Below are positions 16,357 through 25,871 of a stretch of 64,000 bases of DNA, one piece after another; position 1 is the stretch's first letter; each line of letters opens with the position of its first letter. The notes beneath the pieces are model-generated. The model saw only the letters and a program-made list of their open reading frames with translations. It searched no databases and was not told where the DNA came from. This DNA comes from Bacteroidetes bacterium UKL13-3 (lineage in GTDB: Bacteria; Bacteroidota; Bacteroidia; UKL13-3): the NCBI GenBank assembly GCA_001602415.1, contig CP012155.1:3000824-3064823 (forward strand), given 5' to 3'. A program made the position numbers and the translations under genes.

Positions 16357-16797
16357 TTAGTGTTGAATAGGAGTTAGAATCAGTTTTAACTGAATGGTTG
16401 TTTGATCTTGCTTAAGCAGTAACACAAGGCTATCATCTTGCAATTTTTCAATAGGTACAATTTTCTCCTTTTTTTCTTTTCCGTTATCCGAAATAAACTT
16501 GATGTTGTTTCCACTTAGCTCCCATTTACCCTCGGCATTAGCAGCAGCATTTCCAGTAAGGTACGTTCCATCACTTCTAAACTCGTAAATGTTTTTCATC
16601 ATCACATCTTTCAAAATAATTTCGGTGCGTTGCTGCAAATTACCTTGCATGGTATCACTTTGAACAATTGCTTCTTTTTCGTTTATAAACAATACATCAC
16701 TTACTTGCCAACGCTTACAAAGCATTTTTTCTTTTGCATTGTTGCAAGAGGTCAGTAAAAATAAAGAAACGACAAGGGTTGAATAAAAAAACTTCAT
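16357..16797 (-). CDS. Hypothetical lipoprotein, lipocalin-like
   Basis: This 146-aa protein has a signal peptide and lipobox (FLLTSC). The mature part reads as a small beta-barrel: LCKRWQVSDVLF, NIYEFRSDGTYLTG, GKWELSGNNIKFIS and DSLVLLLK. This is typical of lipocalin-like lipoproteins in Bacteroidota. Ligand and role are unknown. It is 2 nt upstream of the Rieske gene. Confidence 0.7.
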   Translation of the reverse strand: MKFFYSTLVVSLFLLTSCNNAKEKMLCKRWQVSDVLFINEKEAIVQSDTMQGNLQQRTEIILKDVMMKNIYEFRSDGTYLTGNAAANAEGKWELSGNNIKFISDNGKEKKEKIVPIEKLQDDSLVLLLKQDQTTIQLKLILTPIQH

Positions 16798-16875
16798 GTG
16801 CCTAAGTGTAAATTTTGAGATAAATCTAACATAAAAATTTATTTTCGCCCACTATTCAAACCTAAACCACTCATA

Positions 16876-18090
16876 ATGAAAACTGTTAATTCTATAAACT
16901 TTGCCGATAAACGTGCTTTAATCCGCGTTGATTTTAACGTTCCTCTCGACAAACAAACGTTAGAAATTACCGATGATGCGCGCATTCGCGCGGCTGTTCC
17001 CACTATTAAAAAGATATTAGCAGATGGCGGATCTGTGGTGTTAATGTCGCACCTTGGACGACCACTTAAAAAGTTAAATGAAGACGGTAGCATTGATGTA
17101 AAAAAACATACGCTGCAACATGTTGTAAAACGTGTGTCTGATTTAACGGGAGCGCACGTGTTGTTTGCTTCAGATTGTATTGGCGATGATGCCGAAGCCA
17201 AAGCCAACAACCTAAAAGCCGGTGAAATATTACTACTTGAAAACTTACGTTTTTACAAAGAAGAAGAAAAAGGCGATGCAGGGTTTGCCGAAAAACTGGC
17301 AGCATACGGTGATATATACGTTAACGATGCTTTCGGAACGGCACACCGCGCGCATGCAAGTACCGCAGTGATTGCACAATTTTTCCCTCAAGCAAAATGT
17401 TTTGGTTATGTAATGGCACAAGAAGTTGCCAATGCCGAAAAACTGATGAACAATGCCGAGCGTCCATTCACAGCCATTACAGGTGGTGCTAAAGTTTCTG
17501 ATAAATTATTGATTTTAGAAAACCTCATTAATACCGTTGATAATTTAATTATTGGTGGTGGTATGGCGTACACCTTTTTAAAATCAATGGGCTTTGAAAT
17601 TGGTTCATCGTTGTGCGAGGATGATCGTTTGGAATTATGCCAGCAATTAATGAAAAAAGCCACCGATAAAGGTGTGAAGTTGTTGTTACCAGCGGATTCA
17701 GTTGTTGCCGATGCATTTAGCAACGATGCTAACCATAAAGTATGCGATAATAAAATGATTGAAAAAGGTTGGATGGGTTTAGATATTGGACCCATTGCAA
17801 CAGCTGATTACAGTGCTGTCATCAAAACCTCTAAAACCATTTTGTGGAACGGGCCAATGGGTGTTTTTGAAATGAGTAATTACGAAAAAGGAACCAAAGG
17901 TGTTGCTGATGCAGTTGTAGAAGCTACCAAAAACGGGGCATTCAGTTTAATAGGTGGTGGCGATAGCGCTGCTGCAGTTGCTAAATTTGGTTACGAAAAT
18001 GAAGTGAGTTATGTATCAACAGGTGGTGGTGCATTGCTCGAATATTTTGAAGGAAAAGAATTACCAGGTATCAAGGCCATTAATGATTAA
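16876..18090 (+). CDS. pgk: Phosphoglycerate kinase
   Basis: This 404-aa protein is full length. Motifs: [11 protein letters not shown] (substrate Asp/Asn), [27 protein letters not shown] (hinge), [11 protein letters not shown] and the nucleotide-binding GGGDSAAAV. It makes ATP from 1,3-bisphosphoglycerate in glycolysis and works in reverse in gluconeogenesis. The last 8 bases overlap the start of the VanZ-like gene. Confidence 0.97.
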   Translation: MKTVNSINFADKRALIRVDFNVPLDKQTLEITDDARIRAAVPTIKKILADGGSVVLMSHLGRPLKKLNEDGSIDVKKHTLQHVVKRVSDLTGAHVLFASDCIGDDAEAKANNLKAGEILLLENLRFYKEEEKGDAGFAEKLAAYGDIYVNDAFGTAHRAHASTAVIAQFFPQAKCFGYVMAQEVANAEKLMNNAERPFTAITGGAKVSDKLLILENLINTVDNLIIGGGMAYTFLKSMGFEIGSSLCEDDRLELCQQLMKKATDKGVKLLLPADSVVADAFSNDANHKVCDNKMIEKGWMGLDIGPIATADYSAVIKTSKTILWNGPMGVFEMSNYEKGTKGVADAVVEATKNGAFSLIGGGDSAAAVAKFGYENEVSYVSTGGGALLEYFEGKELPGIKAIND

Positions 18091-18475
18091 GCTTTTTACC
18101 TCTTCACCGAGACAAAATAATGCCTATGCACTTGCATGGGCATTATTTATTTTGGTTGCTTGCGGAGCTCCTCCAAGCACATTTGATGAATTGCAGCTTA
18201 AAGATATTTTAGGGTACGATAAGCCTATACATGCTATATTATTTGGCACACAAGCATACCTGCTTATTCGTGCGCTTAAGCATAAAGCATCACTCGAAAA
18301 AATGATTACCTATGCTTGTTTGCTGAGTGCGCTGTATGGTGTGCTAATTGAGTTGTTACAAAAATTTTATTTCGAAGGTCGATCATTTGATTACTTTGAT
18401 ATGTTAGCTAATATACTTGGGTGTTTAATTGTTTGGATTTGGTTTACACGCAAAGCTAAAATGCTTGCACAATAA
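18083..18475 (+). CDS. VanZ-like family membrane protein
   Basis: Starting at MIKLF (18083), the protein has 130 aa; an upstream in-frame start would lie inside pgk. Four predicted membrane segments and the pattern [16 protein letters not shown], ..[29 protein letters not shown] match the VanZ-like fold. Function is unknown for most members. It overlaps the pgk stop by 8 nt (ATGATTAA), so it is translationally coupled to pgk. Confidence 0.8.
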   Translation: MIKLFTSSPRQNNAYALAWALFILVACGAPPSTFDELQLKDILGYDKPIHAILFGTQAYLLIRALKHKASLEKMITYACLLSALYGVLIELLQKFYFEGRSFDYFDMLANILGCLIVWIWFTRKAKMLAQ

Positions 18476-18544
18476 CCACTTCTCCGTTACATTTGAACAA
18501 AACACAACCAGAGTAATGTTTGCTCTGTCAATTAATAAAAGATT

Positions 18545-19291
18545 ATGAAACTATTAGCCGGAAAAACTGCCCTTGTAACAGGAGCTACCCGTGGAATTGG
18601 TAAAGGTATTGCCCTAAAATTAGCCAATGCAGGAGCCAATATTGCCTTCACATTTGTAAGCTCAGTAGAAAAAGCAAAACTATTTGAAGCCGAACTCGCA
18701 ACCTTGGGAGTTAAGGCAAAAGGTTACCAAAGTAATGCAGCAGAATTTGCCGAAGCTGAGAAACTTATTGAAGATATTGTTAAAGAATTTGGTGGTGTTG
18801 ATGTTGTGGTGAACAATGCTGGTATTACGCGCGATAACTTGATGATGCGTATGACCGAACAAATGTGGGACGAAGTAATGAACACCAATTTGAAGTCGGC
18901 ATTTGCCATTACCAAAGCCGTACAACGCCCGATGATGAAAGAACGTTCAGGTTCAATTATTAATATTACATCTGTAGTGGGTATTACAGGTAATGCGGGG
19001 CAAGCAAATTATGCAGCTTCTAAAGCTGGAATGATCGGTTTAACCAAATCGGTTGCTAAGGAGTTAGGCTCAAGGAATATTCGCTGCAACGCTATTGCTC
19101 CAGGATTTATTGAAACGGAGATGACCGAAGCTTTACCAGAAGAAACTCGCAAAGAATGGTGTGAAGGTATTGCCTTAAAAAGAGGTGGTAGTCCTGAAGA
19201 TGTTGCCAATGCAGTATTGTTCTTAGCCTGCGATATGAGTACTTACGTTACCGGACAAACCATCAACGTGTGTGGTGGAATGGTGATGTAA
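18545..19291 (+). CDS. fabG: 3-oxoacyl-[ACP] reductase
   Basis: This 248-aa short-chain dehydrogenase has TGATRGIGKG (NADPH binding), NNAG, a catalytic Ser (INITSVVG) and YAASK, with GFIETEMTEALP and the C-terminal MSTYVTGQTINVCGGM. These fit FabG, which reduces 3-oxoacyl-ACP in fatty-acid synthesis. No other fab gene is adjacent, so a FabG-like paralogue is possible. A tandem repeat follows the stop. Confidence 0.9.
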   Translation: MKLLAGKTALVTGATRGIGKGIALKLANAGANIAFTFVSSVEKAKLFEAELATLGVKAKGYQSNAAEFAEAEKLIEDIVKEFGGVDVVVNNAGITRDNLMMRMTEQMWDEVMNTNLKSAFAITKAVQRPMMKERSGSIINITSVVGITGNAGQANYAASKAGMIGLTKSVAKELGSRNIRCNAIAPGFIETEMTEALPEETRKEWCEGIALKRGGSPEDVANAVLFLACDMSTYVTGQTINVCGGMVM

Positions 19292-19311
19292 AAGGAAGTA
19301 GGCAAGAGGAT

Positions 19312-19604
19312 AAATTCGAATATTGAATCTCGAAATTCGAAATGGAAATTGATTACTCAAGAAAGTAGGAAAAGAAGAGAGTTTGCAATAGGTAGGAAGA
19401 AAATTCGAATATTGAATCTCGAAATTCGAAATGGAAATTGATTACTCAAGAAAGTAGGAAAAGAAGAGAGTTTGCAATAGGTAGGAAGAAAATTCGAATA
19501 TTGAATCTCGAAATTCGAAATGGAAATTGATTACTCAAGAAAGTAGGAAAAGAAGAGAGTTTGCAGTAGGTAGGAAGAAAATTCGAATGCTTAATCTCAA
19601 AATA
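19312..19604. repeat. 89-bp tandem repeat, three full units plus a partial
   Basis: Units begin with AAATTCGAA at 19312, 19401, 19490 and 19579, an exact 89-bp period. The three full copies are almost identical; the third differs at one base (GCAGTAGG for GCAATAGG). The last is partial and diverged. Each unit carries several TTCGAA sites and an inner palindromic part (TTCGAATATTGAATCTCGAA), then a purine-rich stretch. No ORF passes through. It fills most of the gap between fabG and the VWA-like gene. Confidence 0.92.
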
Positions 19605-19704
19605 GAAAATCAATAGCTAATTGCAAAATTAATAATAACACATTGCCTTATACCCAAACACCATTACCTAACCACTTTATCAACCAGTCAACCAAACACC
19701 AACC

Positions 19705-21801
19705 GTGACCGTGAGTTTTACTGCCGAATATTCTTTATGGTATACCTTGCTTTGCCTTGCTTTTGCAGGTGCAGGAAGTTGGTTTTTGTATGCTAAAAAC
19801 AAACTCGACCTCACGGGTAAGTACGGAAAATGGGTTGAACGTGCATTAATAACATTTCGATTTCTATCACTTTTTAGTATTGCTTTTTTGTTGCTAGGTC
19901 CGTTAATGAAAACGTGGCAAACACGCACCGAAAAACCCATTATTCTTATTGCGCTAGATGGTTCACAATCCATCATTGCCAATAAAGATTCGGCCTTCTA
20001 TCGTAACACCTTTGTACGTCAATTACAGGAACTTAAAGAGCGTTTACAAAATGATTATGATATAAAAACCTATACTTTCGGAAAAGAAATCACCGAATCG
20101 CTCCAAGCTACTTTTAGTGAGAGACAAACAAATATGGCTAATGTGTTTGACTATATTCACAACACATATAGCAACCAAAATTTAGGTGCTGTTGTTGTTG
20201 CCAGTGATGGTTTATATAATGATGGTAGCAACCCTATCTATAATTCAAGTAATCTTAAAACACCAGTTTATACAATAGGCTTAGCAGATACTATACCGCG
20301 AAGAGATATATTAATTAAGCAGGTAAAGCACAACCAACTGGTATATGCCGGAAACTTTTTTCCATTACAAATTGATGTGATGGCTTATGGATTTGCCAAC
20401 AAACAAACAAACCTCACTGTTAGTCGCAATGGCAATACTATGTTTAGCTCAATCATATCTATTAAAGATGGCTCTTTTTTTACAACTCTTCCCGTATCAC
20501 TTGAAGCTAAACAAGCCGGAACACAGCATTATGTTGTTACCCTTACACCATTAGCAGGCGAGGTATCAACAGCAAATAACCGATTTGATGTGTTTGTAAA
20601 TGTGATTGACGGAAAACAAAAAATTGCACTCATTTCCTTAGCTCCACACCCCGACCTTTCTGCCTACAAACAAAGTGTTGAACAAAATGAAAACTACAGC
20701 ATTACCTCTGTATCATTTGATAAAATTAACCCTAGTCAGTTAAAAGAATATAGTCTTATTATCTTTCATCAGCTACCTGGTTTAAAAGGTGAAGGAGCGC
20801 CATTAATTAAAACAGCACACGATCAAGGCATTCCTGCGTTATATGTGGTTGGTGCGCAATCCGGATTATCTTATTTTAATACGATAGAGCCTGCAATTAC
20901 GCTAACATCCAACCGAGCGAGCACTAACGAAACTACACCCACTCTCGAGCCATCGTTTGCGTTGTTTACACTCAATGAAGACGATTGGAGCATCATTAAA
21001 AAATATCCGCCTCTATATTCACCTTATGCAACCTATAAAATAAATATTGAGCATGATGTATTGTTTACTCAGCAAATTGGATATGTTAAAACACAATTTC
21101 CATTGATTGCACTCGGTAAAAGTTCATCCAATAAAGTTGGGTTTATTTTTGGAGAAGGTTTTTGGAAGTGGCGTATGTATGATGCAGCGCTGAGTGAACA
21201 ACGAGTGAGTTCATCACTGATGGGCAAAATTGTTCAGTACCTCGCAGTTAAAGATGATCGCTCACGTTTTAGAATAAGCGGCAAAAAACGTTTTGATGAG
21301 AATGAGCCCATAAAGTTAGATGCCGAAGTATACAATGAAAGCTACGAATTGATTAATGCTGGTGATGTACAACTTACTGCCCAAAACAATGGCGGCAAAA
21401 AATACACCTTCACGTTTAGCAAAACCGAAAAAGCCTATACACTGGATATGGGATTGCTAGCTCCCGGAAACTATAGTTATGAAGCCTCTATTGTTGTTGG
21501 CAATAAAACCCAAATAGTAAAAGGACAGTTTGCTGTAATCCCATTGCAGGTAGAATTCCTTCAAACTACAGCAAACCATCAATTGTTAAGTGAAATATCG
21601 CAACAAACTGGTGGTGCTTTATTTTACCCAAATCAATTGGATGCACTTGAAAAAGCAATACGCAGCAACGATACCATCAAACCCATTATATACAAACAAG
21701 AAACCGTAAAAAGTTGGATCAACCTAAAATGGATCTGTTTGTTGATAGTCGGACTATTAACAATTGAATGGTTTGTGCGCAAATGGAATGGCAGCATATA
21801 G
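19705..21801 (+). CDS. Membrane-anchored VWA-like domain protein
   Basis: This 698-aa protein begins at a GTG (no in-frame ATG upstream; a second GTG lies two codons on). It has two N-terminal membrane helices (about residues 10-28 and 45-65). A von Willebrand A-like domain follows with a MIDAS-like start (IALDGSQSI) and VVVASDGLYNDGSNP. A long extracytoplasmic region and one C-terminal helix (WICLLIVGLLTIEWFV) complete it. This layout recurs in Bacteroidota as an uncharacterised BatA-related protein. Ligand and role are unknown. Confidence 0.75.
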   Translation: MTVSFTAEYSLWYTLLCLAFAGAGSWFLYAKNKLDLTGKYGKWVERALITFRFLSLFSIAFLLLGPLMKTWQTRTEKPIILIALDGSQSIIANKDSAFYRNTFVRQLQELKERLQNDYDIKTYTFGKEITESLQATFSERQTNMANVFDYIHNTYSNQNLGAVVVASDGLYNDGSNPIYNSSNLKTPVYTIGLADTIPRRDILIKQVKHNQLVYAGNFFPLQIDVMAYGFANKQTNLTVSRNGNTMFSSIISIKDGSFFTTLPVSLEAKQAGTQHYVVTLTPLAGEVSTANNRFDVFVNVIDGKQKIALISLAPHPDLSAYKQSVEQNENYSITSVSFDKINPSQLKEYSLIIFHQLPGLKGEGAPLIKTAHDQGIPALYVVGAQSGLSYFNTIEPAITLTSNRASTNETTPTLEPSFALFTLNEDDWSIIKKYPPLYSPYATYKINIEHDVLFTQQIGYVKTQFPLIALGKSSSNKVGFIFGEGFWKWRMYDAALSEQRVSSSLMGKIVQYLAVKDDRSRFRISGKKRFDENEPIKLDAEVYNESYELINAGDVQLTAQNNGGKKYTFTFSKTEKAYTLDMGLLAPGNYSYEASIVVGNKTQIVKGQFAVIPLQVEFLQTTANHQLLSEISQQTGGALFYPNQLDALEKAIRSNDTIKPIIYKQETVKSWINLKWICLLIVGLLTIEWFVRKWNGSI

Positions 21802-21966
21802 ATAAGGTTGAAACAATAGACAACCCTATGAATGTCAACATTCATTTCTTTTAAAGATGAGCACAAAATGATAAATCAAAAGCCATATTAGCTGTATTTA
21901 TCAAAAATGTAGAACCGCAGTTTAAGCTTATCTATATTATTTATAAGGAAATACTATTTTTACATC

Positions 21967-22992
21967 ATGGATACATTACCTAAAAACATAGCGGTGCTTG
22001 GAGGGGGAAGTTGGGGAACAGCCATTACCAAAATGCTGAGCGAACACAAAGCATCTGCCAATAGTAAAATTAACAACCTACAATGGTGGGTTCGCGGTGA
22101 AGAGACTGCTAATTATATTCGAGAAAACAAACACAATCCAAAATACATAAGCTCGGTTGAAATTCACCCAGAGAGAGTGCGCGTAAGCAGTAATTTGCAA
22201 GCAGTCATTCAATCATCTGATTTGTTGGTGCTGGCCGTTCCTTCCGCCTTTTTAAAAGATGCTTTAAGTGCTATTGATAAAGAGTTGTTGAAAGGAAAAT
22301 ACATCGTTTCCGCCATCAAAGGATTACTCCCACACAGCAAACAAATTGTTGCCGATTTTTTAATGAACGAATATGATGTGCCTCATGAAAACATGATGGT
22401 CATCTCAGGTCCGTGCCATGCAGAGGAGGTAGCATCCGAAAAACTTTCTTATTTGACCATTGCCGGCCTAAACGAAACCATTGCTACTCATTTTGCATCG
22501 ATGCTTGCCTGCCGATATATCCGCACCATTATTTCGAAAGATATTACTGGAACCGAATATGGTGCAGTGCTTAAAAATATTTATGCAGTGGCAAGTGGCA
22601 TTTGCCACGGTGTTGGATATGGAGATAATTTTCAAGCTGTACTCATTAGCAATGCCATCCGAGAGATGGAAGCTTTTTTATATAAAGTACATGCGCATCC
22701 GCGAGAAATCAACCACTCTGCCTATTTGGGCGATTTATTGGTAACAGCCTATTCACAGCACTCCCGTAACCGCACGTTCGGTAATATGTTAGGCAAAGGA
22801 TATTCTGTAAAATCGGCACAACTCGAAATGAATATGATTGCCGAAGGTTTTTACGCAACCAAAAGTCTGTACGAACTCAACAAAGAACAATTACATATCG
22901 ATATGCCTATTGCCGAAGCCGTATACAAAATCATTTATGGTGATATGCCCGCACGCGCAGCAATTGAGAAATTGAGTGAGAAATTAATTTAG
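21967..22992 (+). CDS. gpsA: Glycerol-3-phosphate dehydrogenase [NAD(P)+]
   Basis: This 341-aa protein has the Rossmann motif GGGSWGTAI, VSAIKGL, SGPCHAEEV and GTEYGAVLKNIYAVASG (catalytic Lys), then GNMLGKGYSV. It reduces dihydroxyacetone phosphate to sn-glycerol 3-phosphate for membrane lipid synthesis. Length and order are typical. It stands 18 nt upstream of a truncated antitoxin gene. Confidence 0.95.
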   Translation: MDTLPKNIAVLGGGSWGTAITKMLSEHKASANSKINNLQWWVRGEETANYIRENKHNPKYISSVEIHPERVRVSSNLQAVIQSSDLLVLAVPSAFLKDALSAIDKELLKGKYIVSAIKGLLPHSKQIVADFLMNEYDVPHENMMVISGPCHAEEVASEKLSYLTIAGLNETIATHFASMLACRYIRTIISKDITGTEYGAVLKNIYAVASGICHGVGYGDNFQAVLISNAIREMEAFLYKVHAHPREINHSAYLGDLLVTAYSQHSRNRTFGNMLGKGYSVKSAQLEMNMIAEGFYATKSLYELNKEQLHIDMPIAEAVYKIIYGDMPARAAIEKLSEKLI

Positions 22993-23010
22993 AGCTTTAT
23001 CTTTGAGAAT

Positions 23011-23295
23011 ATGAATGCCGACAGCTTAAAAATAAAAATTGCTCAAAAAGTGTTAAACACCAATGATACAACACTCATAAAGCAATTGGATGCGGTAATG
23101 AAAGCTCATGAAACTGACTTTTGGGATGAGTTGACAGCGGAACAACAAGCCAGCATAACCAGAGGAAAGGCGCAAATAAAAGCCGGAAAAGGACTAAATA
23201 CGGAAGAGGTCCTTTCAAAATATAAAAGATGGCTAACCGTGCTGCTATCACGTATAAGGATTGTAAGTGATTTAACATCTTCGATCACGGTTTGA
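23011..23295 (+). pseudogene. Addiction-module antitoxin, 3' end replaced by an insertion-sequence remnant
   Basis: The first ~74 residues look like a small Bacteroidota antitoxin: an N-terminal helix, ELTAEQQASITRGKAQIKAGKGLNTEEVLSKYKRWL. Such proteins usually end a few residues after the Trp-Leu. Here, from about 23232, the frame runs into reverse-strand transposase sequence and adds an unrelated tail of about 20 aa. The cognate RelE/ParE-like toxin that would normally follow is missing. The antitoxin part may still be made. Confidence 0.6.
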
Positions 23296-23663
23296 TTTGA
23301 ATACTTGGCAAGGCTACTTCCATAATATTTGAGTAGCTCATTAAACAACTGCTCAAATACTTGCCAATTACGCTTCTTATTACCATCACTCATGGTTGAC
23401 TTAGCCGGACTTTGTTCTAATCCAAGGTCGGATATAAAGGTTTCGGATACACCTATTCCAACCGAAATATCTTCTAAAGTACTGCATTTACAAAGCTGTC
23501 CGAACAATAAGGCAACTAACTGGTCGTATGTTTTGTATTTGTGGCAATACTTGTCGCTTTGATAGCGATTAATTGCCTTTGTTATAATAAAGCGGGGAAT
23601 TAAATCGATTACCTGACGAATTACAGGTTTATTACTATTTTTGTTTCTGCGGAAAAGGCTCAT
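23232..23663 (-). pseudogene. IS4-family (DUF4372-type) transposase, N-terminal remnant
   Basis: The reading frame from the ATG at 23663 gives RNKNSNKPVIRQVIDLIP, CHKYKTYDQLVALLFGQL, and NQTVIEDVKSLTI..RDSSTVS, typical of the N-terminal region of IS4-like transposases. It reaches the first catalytic Asp region at most. From about 23232 the frame continues through the antitoxin gene antisense, so the DDE core is lost. The left junction coincides with the end of antitoxin similarity. Confidence 0.75.
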
Positions 23664-23818
23664 TTGATTGAGTAGTTAGACACCTCAAATATTTGTGTTC
23701 TTTTCCGCTTTTTCTAATTTAGACTTTCGGATAGTTATGGTACTTTGTCAACTTTACGATTCAACAATGTAACTTCATTACTGTTTTCACCTCACCTCTT
23801 ATCTGTTTATGCCATTTA

Positions 23819-24655
23819 TTAGCGTTTATATGTATAGTTTTTAAAGTCTACTCCCATTGATTCTAATTTCTTTATGAGGAGCCACCGATCTCTATTATAC
23901 TCTCCAATATCGAAGCTGTCATTTTTGAGCTTCGCTAAGGTTTTGTTATTAACAACAAAATCTTGTATAAAAAGACTATCTGTGGTTCTTATATACAAAG
24001 GCTCATGCACATTAATCTTTAGGGTATCAATATAATAATTGATAATATCAAATTTTGAAGCTTCCAAAGCTTCTCCAAATGGAGTTATCTGATTTTTTCC
24101 AAGTTTTTTCTTACAATCTGCTCCATATTCAATCAATAGTTTAACTAAAAACAAATCCAACCCTGAAGCTTTCAATAAAGCTGAGCTTACCTTTATTGAG
24201 ATACCTTTTTCATTCGTAAACTCTTTCTCAATTATATAATTAGGATTAGCTTGGTACTTTAATAGAAGTTCAGCGTAACGATATTCCTTTCTCCATTCGC
24301 GGTCATTTCCAAATGGCCTTATAGACATCATAAGTGCACTATGTTTTGAATAAGGGTTAATAAAATTGGGGTCAGCTCCTAATTCCAACAGAAGTTTAAA
24401 TACCTCATACTGCTCCTCATCAATAGCTAAAACTAACACATTAGCCCCAGTTGAGGGATTAATGACATTTAATAAACTGCTGTCCGACTTGACCAACCGT
24501 TCTACTTTTTTTTTGTTTCCTTGTTGTACGGCTTTTGCCAACTCATAAGCCCTTGTATGATTGAAGTGCTCAATGTTTTTTACATGGTGATTCTGTCCGC
24601 ATGCGATTAAGACGGAAAATAAATATATTAAAAGACAACTAGATTTATGTATCAT
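23819..24655 (-). CDS. Ankyrin-repeat lipoprotein (possible immunity protein)
   Basis: Starting at MIHKSS the protein has 278 aa. A signal peptide with lipobox (SVLIAC) precedes four or so ankyrin-type repeats: ELAKAVQQGNKKKVERLV, NVLVLAIDEEQYEVFKLLLELGADPN, YAELLLKYQANPN and LFLVKLLIEYGADCK. Ankyrin proteins encoded next to polymorphic toxins are often immunity proteins. Toxin-like fragments lie just upstream on the same strand, so this is plausible here but not shown. Confidence 0.7.
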   Translation of the reverse strand: MIHKSSCLLIYLFSVLIACGQNHHVKNIEHFNHTRAYELAKAVQQGNKKKVERLVKSDSSLLNVINPSTGANVLVLAIDEEQYEVFKLLLELGADPNFINPYSKHSALMMSIRPFGNDREWRKEYRYAELLLKYQANPNYIIEKEFTNEKGISIKVSSALLKASGLDLFLVKLLIEYGADCKKKLGKNQITPFGEALEASKFDIINYYIDTLKINVHEPLYIRTTDSLFIQDFVVNNKTLAKLKNDSFDIGEYNRDRWLLIKKLESMGVDFKNYTYKR

Positions 24656-24671
24656 TCTTCTATTAAAATTA

Positions 24672-24959
24672 TTAAAATCTCTGAATAACACTATTCATAA
24701 GGTGATTTTGTATTCTTTGATAAGAGCGATATACATCGTCCATCATAAAATTTGGTATTTGTGGTGCATAGTTAGCTGGTAAATATGTGATATTCCCTTC
24801 TGCTCTCAACCCAATTTTTGATTGATAATAATCAACGGCTTCCCCTGAAACTACATATGCATGAATATTAGCTGTATTACCCATTAGTCCAAGGTTTTGT
24901 TTGGTTGCAGAGGATAGCCCTGCATCCCTGCAAGGCTCGTGTATTATTTCAAAGTAAGA
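24672..24959 (-). pseudogene. C-terminal fragment of an unidentified protein, possibly toxin-related
   Basis: The frame is open from 24959 (after an in-frame TAG) to the stop at 24672. It reads GLSSATKQNLGLMGNTANIHAYVVSGEAVDYYQ and ends ...NHLMNSVIQRF. There is no good start codon and the 5' end overlaps the neighbouring lipoprotein stop, so it is probably the 3' remnant of a larger gene. Position between two possible immunity genes suggests an orphan toxin tail. I do not recognise the domain. Confidence 0.45.
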
Positions 24960-25345
24960 CTATTGGGTATCTTATATTTAATTTTTTGGTTGTTAAATTC
25001 CTCCAAGCTTAATGGACCTAAAACAAGATTTTCATTTTTTACAATTAACCAATAATAAAACTCTTTATCGCCTCTGTTGTATTTGTAATCTTTATCGTAT
25101 AGTGGGTCTTGTGGTAATTTCGGTTTTTGCTTGGCTATAATAAAATCATCATCAAAATCATAAGAGACAACATCGGCAGGAATTTCTCCGCCATTAGCAT
25201 TCTCGCTATGTATGTCTCTTAAATCACTCGCTTCAAATCTATAAAAATAACCATTCCCCAAATTTTTTGTATAATCACTACTACAACTCTGCAAAATTAA
25301 TGCAATTAATAAACTTGTTGACACATAAAATTTAATCGTTTTCAT
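24944..25345 (-). CDS. Small lipoprotein, DUF3997-like (possible immunity protein)
   Basis: From MKTIKFY the protein has 133 aa with a signal peptide and lipobox (LILQSC). The mature part has LGNGYFYRFEASD, GEIPADVVSYDFDDDFIIAKQ and FYYWLIVKNEN, the DUF3997-type pattern. Such lipoproteins often sit beside contact-dependent or Rhs-type toxins. It starts 5 nt after the stop of the toxin-like fragment, so it is the best immunity candidate for it. Confidence 0.6.
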   Translation of the reverse strand: MKTIKFYVSTSLLIALILQSCSSDYTKNLGNGYFYRFEASDLRDIHSENANGGEIPADVVSYDFDDDFIIAKQKPKLPQDPLYDKDYKYNRGDKEFYYWLIVKNENLVLGPLSLEEFNNQKIKYKIPNSLTLK

Positions 25346-25350
25346 AACCA

Positions 25351-25863
25351 CTATTTTATCCAAGGCAAGATTGGTGTTAATTTTTTACTGCCGTAAATGT
25401 TGATATTAAATTTTTGTCCGTCTCCTGCTACATTTCTACCAATTACAGTTTCACCGTTTCTTGGCCAGTTCAATGGATTCCAAGGATTGTGCATTTCAAA
25501 ATCATAACGATCTGCATATGCCCTAACTTGATGGTCTGGATACCTCTTTAATGTTATACTTCCGTAAACCAATCCATCATTTAATGAATTACTATTTAAG
25601 AGAAGATTAAAACTACCTTCTTTTCCAACATAGTTTTCACCTAAAGAAAGAATACCTGATAAATCTATTTTGGCTAATGAAGTATATAAAGGTTTTCCGC
25701 CTCCCTCTCTGTACCATTTATTTGCTTCATCTAAAGTTAAGTGACCATCATAATCAGGTCTAGTTTTTAATCCATTATAATGGTATGTCAATTTTGTTAG
25801 AGCTCCATCTCCTTTTAGCCCTTCAGCTCCTAAACTTTTACTTAGTGCATCATCGTGAGACAT
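25351..25863 (-). pseudogene. C-terminal toxin-like domain, N-terminal part removed at the IS30 boundary
   Basis: The frame is open to the IS border (TQGMSHDDALSKSLGAEG...), so the ATG at 25863 is internal. The segment HLTLDEANKWYREGGGKPLY followed by a beta-rich tail ending LTPILPWIK resembles C-terminal toxin tips of Rhs-like polymorphic toxins. The large N-terminal delivery part is gone: sequence beyond the IS does not continue this frame. Activity is unknown; without the delivery region it should not be exported. Confidence 0.55.
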
Positions 25864-25871
25864 TCCTTGTG

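Noticed and set aside
19312-19604. CRISPR array
   Set aside because: The units follow each other directly with a fixed 89-bp period; there are no unique spacers and no cas genes.
23106-23231. C-terminal ~40 residues of the IS4-like transposase frame
   Set aside because: This part is the antisense of the antitoxin gene, not transposase.
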